Assembly (NCBI GenBank): GCA_050176585.1
Contig: JBFXHX010000005.1
Span: 62,001-126,000 of the forward strand
DNA: 64,000 nt
Origin: CAYYWP01 sp050176585
GTDB lineage: Bacteria > Desulfobacterota > Binatia > HRBIN30 > CADEER01
Direction of reading: 5' to 3'
Shown: positions 1-8,367 of the stretch, one piece after another
Numbering within the stretch: position 1 is the stretch's first letter
Layout of the letters: each line of letters begins with the position of its first letter
Translations under genes and position numbers: made by a program
Notes under the pieces: model-generated
What the model saw: only the letters and a program-made list of their open reading frames with translations
Told to the model about the DNA's origin: nothing
Databases searched by the model: none

Positions 1-257
1 CGATTGCCGAGCGCTATCCGGATTTGAAGGCGAACCAGCAGTTCGCGCGTCTGTCCGACGAGCTGGCCGGTACCGAGAACCGCATCGCCGTCGAACGCAA
101 GCGGTACAACGACGCCGTGCAGCTGTACAACACGTACGTGAAGCAGCTGCCGCGAGCATTGTACGCGAGTTGGATGGGGTTCGAGCCGGAGCGGTACTTC
201 GAGGTGCCCGAATCGGCGCAGCAAGTGCCGAAAGTCGACTTCGGCACGAACCCGTGA
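1..257 (+). CDS. LemA family protein, C-terminal fragment
   Basis: This is the last 84 or so codons of a gene that begins before the window; the frame is open from the first bases (codons start at base 3) to the TGA at 255-257. The visible protein reads through YPDLKANQQF, then ELAGTENRIAVERKRYNDAVQLYN and ends FEPERYFEVPESAQQVPKVDF. These are the hallmark C-terminal motifs of LemA proteins, which are small envelope proteins with an N-terminal membrane helix and a helical bundle; their exact role is unclear. The N-terminal membrane anchor is outside the window, so only family membership can be judged. Confidence 0.9.
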   Translation, partial: IAERYPDLKANQQFARLSDELAGTENRIAVERKRYNDAVQLYNTYVKQLPRALYASWMGFEPERYFEVPESAQQVPKVDFGTNP

Positions 258-317
258 GCACGCGGCCGGCGCGGGCTGACTGCTTCACGTGACCGCAGCC
301 GCTGACCCGGAGGCCTC

Positions 318-776
318 ATGAAGATCAAGCGCATCCTTGTTCCTGTGGACTTCTCGCGCTATTCGTTGAAGGCGCTCGACGACGCCGCCGACCTCGCCGC
401 GCCCTTTGGCGCCGAGCTCGTCGCGGTCTTCGTGATCGAGCCCATCTACTATGCGATGCCCGACTTCGTGGGCGCCGGCGGCTCGGTCGGGAGTGTGGTC
501 GAAGAACAGCGTCAAAGCGCCGAGCGCGAGCTGGCCAAGCTGCGAGAGCGGCAGGAACGCCGCGGCCGCCGACTGCGCACCCTGGTGCGCAGCGGTGCTC
601 CGCACGAGGGCATCGTGGATGCCGCCGCGGCCGTGAAGGCCAGCCTGATCGTCATGGCGACGCACGGGCGCACCGGGTTGACGCACGTGCTGATGGGCAG
701 TGTCGCCGAACGCGTGGTACGCAGCGCCCCGTGCCCGGTGCTGACCATCAAACCGCGGCGGCCGAGCCGCGAGTGA
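318..776 (+). CDS. Universal stress protein (single UspA domain)
   Basis: A 152-residue single-domain Usp of normal length. The N-terminus KRILVPVDFSRYSLKALDDA is the typical first strand and helix, and the C-terminal part has THGRTGLTHVLMGSVAERVV, the nucleotide-binding G-x9-GS loop; the first Gly of the usual GTHG is Ala here. Such proteins are cytoplasmic ATP-binding stress regulators. The ATG is preceded by GGAGG at a good distance, which fixes the start. It converges with the two-domain Usp on the opposite strand only five bases downstream. Confidence 0.93.
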   Translation: MKIKRILVPVDFSRYSLKALDDAADLAAPFGAELVAVFVIEPIYYAMPDFVGAGGSVGSVVEEQRQSAERELAKLRERQERRGRRLRTLVRSGAPHEGIVDAAAAVKASLIVMATHGRTGLTHVLMGSVAERVVRSAPCPVLTIKPRRPSRE

Positions 777-781
777 CCGCC

Positions 782-1678
782 TTACGGCAGGGCGAACGGC
801 TCCGCGCCGGCGCGTACGGCAAGCACGCATCGGTCCACTGCACGCGCAACGCCTTCGGCGACGCTGCCGAGCAATGCATGCGCGAGTCCGGTGCGGCCGT
901 GCGTGCCCAGCACGACGATATCTGCTGGTAGCTCGGCCGCCGTCGCCGCCACCGTCGTCGCGACATCGCCCTTCAGCGTTCGCTGCTCCCAGCTCACGCC
1001 GTCGAGGTCGAGCTGGCTGAGGAGGGCGTCCCATTCCGGCTTCAAATCCTCGGGTTCCACGACATAGATCTCGCCGCCCGCCAGGTCCGTAGCCCAGGCG
1101 TACGCCTGCACCAGCGGCTCGATCACGTGGAGAAACACCAGGCGCGCATGCCAGCGTCGCGCGAGGGCGATTGCCTCCTCCAGCGCCGGTCGCGACGCAT
1201 CCGAGAAGTCGGTCGGCGCCAGCACGCAGCGCGGTGAATCGGAGAGGACCGCTTTGGCGATGAGCACCGGTACGGTCGCCTTCCGCAGAACGCGTTCAGC
1301 CGTGCGGCCGAGCAACAGATCCGTCAGATGCGACCGCTTGCGCGAGCCGATCACCAACAGGTCGCAGCTTTGCTCGCGTGCGAAGCTGATCAGCTCCGCA
1401 TAGGGCGTGCCGACGCGCGCGCGGTACTCGACGGGCATACCGGCCAAGGCCGGTGATGCGGCAAGGGTTTTCAGGTGGTCGAGCGCGCGTCCGACCAATT
1501 CGTCGTCGACGGGGTGCTGCTTATGCAGCACGCGCTCGTACAGCGCTGGCCGGTGGACGACGTGCAGCAGGTACAGATGCGCGCCAGTCGTCCGTGCGAG
1601 CGTCGCGCCGGCGGTCAGCGCCCAGTCGGATTCCGGTGTGAAGTTCGTCCCGACGCAGAGTCGCTGCAGCTTGCGCAT
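782..1678 (-). CDS. Tandem-domain universal stress protein
   Basis: A 298-residue protein made of two Usp domains (about residues 1-140 and 145-290). Domain 1 starts QRLCVGTNFTPESDWAL and has a degenerate nucleotide loop (GSRKRSHLTDLLLGRTAERV, missing the second Gly). Domain 2 starts RCVLAPTDFSDASRPALEEA and keeps the canonical GTHGRTGLAHALLGSVAE. Thus probably only the second domain binds ATP well. Transcribed toward the single-domain Usp at 318-776; the two genes nearly touch tail to tail. A stress role is inferred from the family; no target is known. Confidence 0.92.
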   Translation of the reverse strand: MRKLQRLCVGTNFTPESDWALTAGATLARTTGAHLYLLHVVHRPALYERVLHKQHPVDDELVGRALDHLKTLAASPALAGMPVEYRARVGTPYAELISFAREQSCDLLVIGSRKRSHLTDLLLGRTAERVLRKATVPVLIAKAVLSDSPRCVLAPTDFSDASRPALEEAIALARRWHARLVFLHVIEPLVQAYAWATDLAGGEIYVVEPEDLKPEWDALLSQLDLDGVSWEQRTLKGDVATTVAATAAELPADIVVLGTHGRTGLAHALLGSVAEGVARAVDRCVLAVRAGAEPFALP

Positions 1679-1821
1679 CCTAGCCTCTGAGCTCAGCGCA
1701 CCGGAGCGGCGGTGCGGAGCTGGGGAGTGTCCGAGCGGCGAACATTGAATACGCTACCGAGTCTCGCTCCAGTAGCTCCTGAGCCCGCATCTGCGCAGTG
1801 GATCGTATCGTACAGACTTGG

Positions 1822-2946
1822 TCAGTTTGCCAGGGGCGGATCGGCGCTGTGGAAAAACCAGCTGTCCAGCACCACGCGACGGGCGAACCAGCGCGATCCG
1901 AATAACCGGCCGGCGAGCGGCGCCAACATCCAATCCGGGATGTGGTCCAGAATCGTCGGCTCGGCGGTGCGAGGTCCGAACCGCTCGATCACACGGCGGG
2001 AGTACGGCGCAAGCGCGTCGGCGTCGGTGCGACCGCCAGCCGCCGCGATCGTCTCGGCCGCGAGCAGCGCGGATTCGATAGCGGGGCGAATACCCTCGCC
2101 GCTCTTCGGATAGGCCAGTCCCGCGGCATCGCCGATCAACAGCGCCCCGTCGCCGCTGAGTGGCCGCGGCGCGGTGCCGTACAGCAGATACGGATGTCCG
2201 TGCAGCTTCCCGCCCAACCCGCTCGGAATCCGGCCGCGGCGTTCGAGCCAGCCGACGAACTCGTTCACGTGCGTAGCCAGGTGCTCGTTGCCTTGCCGGC
2301 CGAGCCCGATGTTGATGAACGCGCCCTTGCGAAAGACCCAACCGTAGCCCTTTAGATCGCGCGTGAAGAAGATCTCCGGGAGATCCGCCTCTACGGCGCA
2401 CGCGCGCGCCTGTTCGGCGGTGAGCACGAACTCGGTCTCCTGCGCCGCGACGATCGGCTCGCCGTGGCCGAGGTTGACGCCCAGGTGCTTGGCGACCGGA
2501 CAGAAATGGCCGCCTGCCCCGATCAGCAGCGGCGCCCGGACGGCGTCGTTCACCTGCCAGTAGCCGTCCCGGCGCACCAGCGAGCGCACCGGCTCGCCCA
2601 GATGAAGCTCGGCGCCGCAGCGCTTCAGTAAGTAGTGATCGAACTCGCAGCGGCGGATGCCGTAGCTGACCGGGCTCGGGTACCGCACGCGCGCTTCGCG
2701 GTCGCCCTGGCGGCTGATCTGAAACCCCAAGATGGGTTGACAGGTCAGCCCAGCCGCGGCGTAGGCCGTCAGGTCGAGATCGAGCGCTGCCACCACGTGG
2801 GGCGTGATCCACCCGGCGCAGATCTTGTCGCGGGGGAATGGCTTGCGGTCCCAGACGACCACCTGGGCACCGCGCCGCCCGAGGGCCCATGCAGCAGTCG
2901 ATCCGGCTGGGCCTCCGCCGACGACGATTACGTCCACTGAGCGCAT
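1822..2946 (-). CDS. FAD-dependent oxidoreductase, geranylgeranyl-reductase family
   Basis: A 374-residue flavoprotein. Residues 5-30 hold the dinucleotide-binding VIVVGGGPAGSTAAWAL fold, followed by the RKPFPRDKICAGW motif typical of the geranylgeranyl reductase family. A GAGGHFCPVAKHLG segment sits mid-protein, and the second FAD motif LIGDAAGLAYPKSGEGI comes near residue 275. Members reduce isoprenoid double bonds or hydroxylate or reduce lipid-like substrates; the substrate here is not evident. It lies beside the cyclopropane synthase gene on the same strand, so a role in lipid modification is a reasonable guess. The start ATG at 2946 begins directly with the Rossmann strand. Confidence 0.85.
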   Translation of the reverse strand: MRSVDVIVVGGGPAGSTAAWALGRRGAQVVVWDRKPFPRDKICAGWITPHVVAALDLDLTAYAAAGLTCQPILGFQISRQGDREARVRYPSPVSYGIRRCEFDHYLLKRCGAELHLGEPVRSLVRRDGYWQVNDAVRAPLLIGAGGHFCPVAKHLGVNLGHGEPIVAAQETEFVLTAEQARACAVEADLPEIFFTRDLKGYGWVFRKGAFINIGLGRQGNEHLATHVNEFVGWLERRGRIPSGLGGKLHGHPYLLYGTAPRPLSGDGALLIGDAAGLAYPKSGEGIRPAIESALLAAETIAAAGGRTDADALAPYSRRVIERFGPRTAEPTILDHIPDWMLAPLAGRLFGSRWFARRVVLDSWFFHSADPPLAN

Positions 2947-3122
2947 GGTCTCACGCCCCGATGGCGCGTCCGGGGAATGCCCGCTGCGCGCTCGTGCGCC
3001 GCTGACCGGCGCGCGCGCAGCCGCCGCTCACGGCGCCATTGCCTACCCAGGTCATCATAGAATCGTCTCCACCCACCGTCGGCCGCGCCGCGCTCAGGCG
3101 CGCTGCTGAATGCGGTCAGGCT

Positions 3123-4400
3123 TCACGATTCATACACGTGCTGGCGCGTCCACGGAATGCCATTGTGCCGGTCGCGCGCGAAGACGACCTGGAAGAGCTG
3201 CAGCAGGCTAATGCGAAATGCAGCAGTGGTCCCCGCCAGATAGAGCGTCCACGCGCGCACGAACCGGTCGTCGAACTGGCGTTCGACTTCAGCCGCGCAG
3301 CGCTCGAAGCGCTGCAGCCACGCTGCCGCCGTGCGCTCGTAATGCAGGCGGAGGTTCTCCACATCGAGCACTGAGAACCGGAAGGGTTCGAAGAGGTCCA
3401 TCATCTGGCGCAGGGTCGGAGGGCAGCCCCCCGGAAAGATGTGCTTCTCGATCCACGCGTTCAAACGCGCCGGGCGGTTCCGTCCGATGGTGTGAATCAG
3501 GCCGCGGCCATGGGCCGGCAGGCAGCGATTGATGACGGCGCCGAGCTCCCGATAGTGCTCCGGCCCGACGTGCTCGAGCATGCCGACCGACACGAAGCAG
3601 TCATACGTGCCGGAGACGTTCCGGTAATCGTCCTCGATGAACTCCACCCGATCGCTGAGGCCGTCGCGCGCCGCCTGTTCGCGCGCCCAGGCGATCTGCT
3701 CGTGTGAGATGTTGAAGGCGCGCACCGTCACGCCGTAGTGCCGCGCCATGTGCAACGCCAGGGAGCCCCACCCGCAGCCGGCTTCGACCACGCGCTCGCC
3801 GGGGACCAGCGCCACTTTCCGACACACATGGTGCATCTTGGCAACTTGTGCCTCTTCCAACGTCGCTTCAGGCGTCGGGTAGTATGCGCAAGTGTAGACC
3901 ATCCGATCGTCGAGCCACATCCGATAGAAGTCGTTGCCGAGGTCGTAATGCTGGTGGATATTGCGCCGCGATCCGGCCAGCGAATTGCGACGGGGCCGCC
4001 GCGGATTGAACCACAGGCGATCGACCCATCGCGGCGTCGAGGCGGGGTAGGCGCCGACCAGAACCTCTACGAGATCGCCTTCGATCTCGATGCGGCCGTC
4101 GGTGTAGCCCTCGCCAAACCCGATCTCGGGCGAACGCATGACGTGGTACAGCGTTGCGCGGTCGCGGAAGCGAATCGTACCGACCGGCTCGTTTCGGCCC
4201 ACGTACACCTCTTGGCCGTCGGGTAGCACGCAGCGCAGTGGCGGGCGCCCGGCGGCGATGAGGAAGGCGCGCAGCAGCGCGCGGTCGATGGCGTTCGAGT
4301 GGGGACCGACAGTGCGCACGGCGCGCTCCGGGCCGGTGACAGCGGTGCTCCCGCTGCTAGCGGCGGCACGACTGTGGGACAGCGGTTGCGAGGTCGACAT
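3123..4400 (-). CDS. cfa: Cyclopropane-fatty-acyl-phospholipid synthase family methyltransferase
   Basis: 425 residues, the usual length for class I CFA synthases. The N-terminal third is the lipid-binding part; the C-terminal two thirds is a SAM methyltransferase with VVEAGCGWGSLALHMARHYG (SAM loop), FNISHEQ, and FVSVGMLEHVG, followed by the family motif HTIGRN and FPGGCPPTLRQM. It would add a methylene group from S-adenosylmethionine to unsaturated acyl chains in membrane phospholipids. The ATG is preceded by GGAGGGTGAG, supporting the start. The reductase at 1822-2946 follows on the same strand after a gap of about 175 bases. Confidence 0.93.
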   Translation of the reverse strand: MSTSQPLSHSRAAASSGSTAVTGPERAVRTVGPHSNAIDRALLRAFLIAAGRPPLRCVLPDGQEVYVGRNEPVGTIRFRDRATLYHVMRSPEIGFGEGYTDGRIEIEGDLVEVLVGAYPASTPRWVDRLWFNPRRPRRNSLAGSRRNIHQHYDLGNDFYRMWLDDRMVYTCAYYPTPEATLEEAQVAKMHHVCRKVALVPGERVVEAGCGWGSLALHMARHYGVTVRAFNISHEQIAWAREQAARDGLSDRVEFIEDDYRNVSGTYDCFVSVGMLEHVGPEHYRELGAVINRCLPAHGRGLIHTIGRNRPARLNAWIEKHIFPGGCPPTLRQMMDLFEPFRFSVLDVENLRLHYERTAAAWLQRFERCAAEVERQFDDRFVRAWTLYLAGTTAAFRISLLQLFQVVFARDRHNGIPWTRQHVYES

Positions 4401-4767
4401 GGGCTCACCCTCCGTCGGTGCGCTCTGCTCTTTTCGCCGTGACGGCGGGCGCCGTCAAGTGGCCGGCATCGAACGACGAACCATGCCGGCCCGCGCGATG
4501 CTCGCACGGTCGCCGTAGACTCCCGCCGCACAGCGGCAGGTGTCCGGTGCTCGGATGCGTTTGGGATTGCCGCAGATCGAGCCCCGTGCCAGCGCTCCTC
4601 GGGCGGTGGAAGCACTGCGACGCCATCGGCGCTCGAGTGCTGCGCGGACCGCCGCGGAGCCGTATCCCCGGGCGCGATCCGGCCGAGCGAGCGCCTCGCG
4701 ACCGGCGATTGCCGTGCCGGGCGCGGTAGCTTGACCCTCCCGCCGGCCCTCGCGTATTTCGACTTCG
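4401..4767. other. Divergent intergenic region between cfa and fabF
   Basis: This 367-base stretch separates the minus-strand cfa gene from the plus-strand fabF gene. I see no convincing coding frame in it; the open frames present are shadows of GC-rich sequence. It must carry the promoters for both genes. The only promoter-like match I can point to is the TTGACC box near 4731 described separately. Confidence 0.6.
4731..4760 (+). promoter_or_regulatory. Possible promoter just upstream of fabF
   Basis: TTGACC at 4731-4736 and TATTTC at 4755-4760 are 18 bases apart and resemble -35 and -10 boxes. Transcription would begin about seven bases past the -10 box, almost exactly at the fabF ATG (4768). 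No Shine-Dalgarno sequence precedes that ATG, which fits a leaderless message. The match is by eye and the -10 box is weak. Confidence 0.3.
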
Positions 4768-6015
4768 ATGTCGGCCGGTTGCGAACGCGTCGTCATCACC
4801 GGGCTGGGTGTCGTGAGCCCGCTCGGCGTCGGCGTCGAAGCCAATTGGGACGCCCTGCTCGCGGGGCGGTCCGGAATTGGCCCCATCACCGTTTTCGAGC
4901 TCGGCGACTTGCCGGTGCGCATCGCCGGTGAGGCGCGCGATTTCGATCCGGCGGCCTTCCTGGAGAAGAAGGAAATCCGCAAGGTCGACCGCTTCGCGCA
5001 GTTCGCCATCGCGGCGGCGCAGATGGCCGTCGACGACGCCGGTTTGGCTGGCCAGATGAGCGGGCCGCGCGCAGGCGTCGTGATCGGTGTCGGCATGGGG
5101 GGCCTAGCGACCCTGGAAGACGCCGTGCGCAGCTATCTCGAGACCGGGATCAAGCGCATCTCGCCGTTCACGATACCCAGGGTGATCGCGAACATGGCCT
5201 CCGGTCTGATCGCGATGCGGTTTGGCTCGACCGGCGTCAATTATGTCGCCACCAGCGCCTGTGCCTCCGGCGGGCATGCCGTCGGCGAAGCGTACACGCT
5301 GGTGCGCAACGGCGTGCAGGATGTGGTGATCACCGGCGGCGCGGAGGCGGCGATCACGCCGCTCGGAGTCAGCGGGTTCGCGGTCATGCGCGCCATGTCC
5401 ACCCGGAACGAGGAGCCGGCGCGCGCGAGCCGCCCATTCGACCGCGGCCGCGACGGCTTCGTCATCGGCGAGGGCGCCGGCATACTGGTGCTCGAATCAC
5501 TGTCGCGCGCCCGCGCCCGCGGCGCCCGCATCTATGCCGAACTCTGTGGTTACGGGGCCAACTGCGACGCGTATCACATCACCTCGCCCGCGCCAGAAGG
5601 GCAGGGCGCCGCGGCGTGCATGCGGCTGACGCTGGAGAGCGGCGGTATCGATCCGAGCGAAGTCGATTACATCAACGCGCACGGGACCTCGACGCCGTAC
5701 AATGATGCGAATGAAACGCAAGCGATTCGCGCCGCATTCGGCGCGCACGCCGATCGGCTCGCCGTGAGCTCGACCAAGTCAATGACCGGCCATCTCTTCG
5801 GCGGGGCAGGTGGCGTGGAGGCGGTGTACACGGCCATCACCGTGCACAGCGGATGGATCCCGCCGACGATCAATTACGAAGATCCCGATAACGAGTGCGA
5901 TCTCGACTACGTGCCCAACGTCGCGCGCCAGGCGTCCGTGCGGGTCGCCCTGTCGAACTCGTTCGGCTTCGGCGGTGCCAATGCGTGCGTGGCATTCAGG
6001 CGCTACGACGAGTGA
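4768..6015 (+). CDS. fabF: Beta-ketoacyl-ACP synthase II (FabF)
   Basis: 415 residues, full length for FabF. It starts ERVVITGLGVVSPLG, has the nucleophile Cys in ATSACASGGHAVGEAYTLVR, and the two catalytic histidines in INAHGTSTPYND and KSMTGHLFGGAGGVEA, with the closing SNSFGFGGANACVAF. It condenses malonyl-ACP with a growing acyl-ACP in fatty acid elongation in the cytosol. It is not next to acpP or fabG, unlike many genomes, so it may be a dedicated or extra elongase. The ATG at 4768 places the first conserved strand at the expected position. Confidence 0.95.
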   Translation: MSAGCERVVITGLGVVSPLGVGVEANWDALLAGRSGIGPITVFELGDLPVRIAGEARDFDPAAFLEKKEIRKVDRFAQFAIAAAQMAVDDAGLAGQMSGPRAGVVIGVGMGGLATLEDAVRSYLETGIKRISPFTIPRVIANMASGLIAMRFGSTGVNYVATSACASGGHAVGEAYTLVRNGVQDVVITGGAEAAITPLGVSGFAVMRAMSTRNEEPARASRPFDRGRDGFVIGEGAGILVLESLSRARARGARIYAELCGYGANCDAYHITSPAPEGQGAAACMRLTLESGGIDPSEVDYINAHGTSTPYNDANETQAIRAAFGAHADRLAVSSTKSMTGHLFGGAGGVEAVYTAITVHSGWIPPTINYEDPDNECDLDYVPNVARQASVRVALSNSFGFGGANACVAFRRYDE

Positions 6016-6215
6016 GCGGCGTCAGAGGCGCCGGTCCGCGGGAGGACCCAGCAGTGCATGTGGGCGGTACCGAGGTGGGGACGCGATCGCGTCCGCCATC
6101 GAGCTCGACCCCCGAGCGCGACCATCCGCCCGCACGTGCGCGCGCGCTGCTCCAGCTCTACAGCGGGTAACACGTCGGCATCCCTCCACGTCCGCACGTC
6201 ACGGTGACGCTCGCC

Positions 6216-7190
6216 ATGAACCTCGATGAGCTCTTCGATCGCCGCCTGCTCATCGTCGTTGGCAAGGGCGGTGTCGGCAAGACGACCCTGGGTTGCGCAT
6301 TGGCGCTCGAGGCGGCGCGGCGCGGCAAGCGCACGTTGCTCTGCGAAGTGGATGGCGCCGCGCGCGCGGCGCACCTCCTGCAGGCGAATGCTGGCCCACT
6401 CGGCACCGCCGTCCCGAGTGCCGCCGGCCCGTCGGTCATGGCAATCGAAGGCTCGGCGGCGCTGGCCGAGTACCTGGCGATGATCATTCCGGTGCAGCGG
6501 CTGCTCCGCGTGCTGCTGGACAGTCCGATCTACCAGCACTTCGTCGCCGCGGCGCCAGGGCTCAAGGAGCTCATGACCATCGGCAAGATCTGGTACGAAG
6601 CCGAGGGGCGCCCCGGAGACGACGGCGCGCGCCCGTGGGACTGCGTGGTGGTGGACGCGCCCGCGACCGGCCACGGGTTGCAATACCTCCGCATGCCGGC
6701 CGCGGCGCGCGACGCGTTCCGCATGGGGCTCGTTCACCGCGAAGCCCAGCGCCTGTTGGACCTGCTCACTGATCCGGCACGCACCGCGATCAACCTGGTG
6801 ACCACCGCCGAGGAGATGGCGGTGAACGAAACGATCGCCATGTACCGCGCGTTGCGCGACGATCTCGGCATGCCCATGGGCTTCCTGTTCGTCAATCGCC
6901 TGCACCAGGGCGACGTCAGCGCCGGCGACGCGGCACAGCTCGAGCGCGCCGTGGCGGGCAAGCGCGACGGCAAGATGCAGAAGCTGCTCGCCACGGTGGC
7001 GGCCCGCGCGCGCGAGGATGTCGGCTGGTCGGCGCTCAACGCCGCGCATCGGGCGCGCCTGGCGGCGGCGATCGAGTTGCCCGCCGTGGAGCTGCCATTC
7101 GTGTTCAGCGAATCGTTCGGCTTCGCCGAAGTGCAGGCGCTCGCGGATCACCTGGCCCGGCCAGTGCGGCGCCGGGCGAGGCAGGCGTGA
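6216..7190 (+). CDS. ArsA/GET3-like ATPase, first of a pair
   Basis: 324 residues with a deviant Walker A VVGKGGVGKTT (Lys17 is the signature lysine, Lys22 the P-loop lysine). Switch I reads CEVDGAARA, where most relatives have DPA, and switch II reads VVDAPATGHGLQYL, close to the GET3 DTAPTGHTLR motif. Such SIMIBI ATPases work as dimers that sort hydrophobic clients or drive transport. The chosen ATG at 6216 has GGTGA upstream; an in-frame GTG at 6204 is the alternative start. The next gene overlaps its end by four bases and encodes a partner of the same family, so the two are probably made together and form a heterodimer. Confidence 0.88.
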   Translation: MNLDELFDRRLLIVVGKGGVGKTTLGCALALEAARRGKRTLLCEVDGAARAAHLLQANAGPLGTAVPSAAGPSVMAIEGSAALAEYLAMIIPVQRLLRVLLDSPIYQHFVAAAPGLKELMTIGKIWYEAEGRPGDDGARPWDCVVVDAPATGHGLQYLRMPAAARDAFRMGLVHREAQRLLDLLTDPARTAINLVTTAEEMAVNETIAMYRALRDDLGMPMGFLFVNRLHQGDVSAGDAAQLERAVAGKRDGKMQKLLATVAARAREDVGWSALNAAHRARLAAAIELPAVELPFVFSESFGFAEVQALADHLARPVRRRARQA

Positions 7191-8314
7191 GCACGATCGC
7201 CGAGATCGTCGAACGCCACCGCGTCGTCATCTGTGCCGGCAGCGGCGGTGTCGGCAAGACGACCCTCGCTGCCGCTCTGGCCGTGCACGCCGCCGGACAG
7301 GGCCGCAAGACTATGGTGCTCACCATCGACCCGGCTCGCCGGCTCGCGGACGCGCTCAACTTGCCGCCGATCGGCAACACCCCGCACCGCGTGGAGGTGG
7401 GCGCCGGCGCGCTCGACGCGATGCTGCTCGACCAGAAGAGCGCCTGGGATGCCCTGATCGAACGGTTCGCGCCGTCCGAGGCGGTGCGGCAGCGGATCCT
7501 CGAGAACCGATTCTACCGCCATCTCTCGGAGAGCTTCGCGGGCTCGCACGAGTACATGGCCATCGAGCAACTCGCGGAGCTGCACGCGAGCGGCCGCTAC
7601 GACCTGATCGTCGTCGATACGCCGCCGGCCCGCCACGCGCTCGACTTCCTCGACGCGCCGCAGCGCATCGCCGCGTTCCTCGACCGGCAGATCATCCGCT
7701 GGTTCGTGAAGCCGTATTTTTCCGCCGGCTGGTCGACGCTGCGGATCGTGAACCGCGCCGCCGGCAGCGTGCTGCGGCGCCTGGAAGACGCGGTTGGCAT
7801 CACCGCATTGGTCGAGATCTCCGACTTCTTCACGGCGATGGCCGGTCTCTTCGAACGGTTCGAAGCGCGCGTACAGGCCGTCGACGAGCTGTTGCACGCC
7901 GATGAGACGGTCTTCGTCCTGGTCACCACCCCGGAAGAGCACGTGCTCGCCGATGCACAGGCGTTCGCCGGGCAACTCGCCGCGCGCCGGATCGCGCTGG
8001 GCGGGATGATTTTCAACCGCGTGGAGCGGCCGGCGCTCGCCAATGAGGAGCGCTTCGACGCACGGGGGTTGCGCGCCGAGGTCGCGGCGCTCGTGCGGCA
8101 GCGCGCGCGCGCCGATCGCCTGGTCGACAACTTCCTGCGCTACGAGACCCAGGCCCGCGGCGACCACGCCCGTATCGAGGCGTGTCGGCGCCAGTTATCC
8201 AGCCGCACTGCGGTGACGCTGGTGCCGAACTTCGAAGCCGACGTGCACGACATCGCCGGCTTGCGTCGGATCGCTCCGTACCTGACCGGAAAGGATGCGA
8301 ACGCCGGTCCGTGA
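7187..8314 (+). CDS. ArsA/GET3-like ATPase, second of a pair
   Basis: 375 residues, same family as the upstream gene, with a GTG start inside its stop codon. The P-loop is CAGSGGVGKTT: the signature lysine of the deviant Walker A is replaced by Ser19, while the P-loop Lys24 stays. Switch I is canonical (TIDPARRLADAL), and switch II is VVDTPPARHALDFL. The defects are complementary to those of the partner, which has the lysine but an altered switch I. Paired ArsA-like ATPases of this sort are known in Actinobacteria (Rv3679/Rv3680). The substrate or client is not evident here; there is no arsenic gene nearby. Confidence 0.88.
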   Translation: MSTIAEIVERHRVVICAGSGGVGKTTLAAALAVHAAGQGRKTMVLTIDPARRLADALNLPPIGNTPHRVEVGAGALDAMLLDQKSAWDALIERFAPSEAVRQRILENRFYRHLSESFAGSHEYMAIEQLAELHASGRYDLIVVDTPPARHALDFLDAPQRIAAFLDRQIIRWFVKPYFSAGWSTLRIVNRAAGSVLRRLEDAVGITALVEISDFFTAMAGLFERFEARVQAVDELLHADETVFVLVTTPEEHVLADAQAFAGQLAARRIALGGMIFNRVERPALANEERFDARGLRAEVAALVRQRARADRLVDNFLRYETQARGDHARIEACRRQLSSRTAVTLVPNFEADVHDIAGLRRIAPYLTGKDANAGP

Positions 8315-8367
8315 CCGGCGGCCGGTATGCCGACCGCCGCGCGGCACCGCCCGCATGACAGGCGGGA

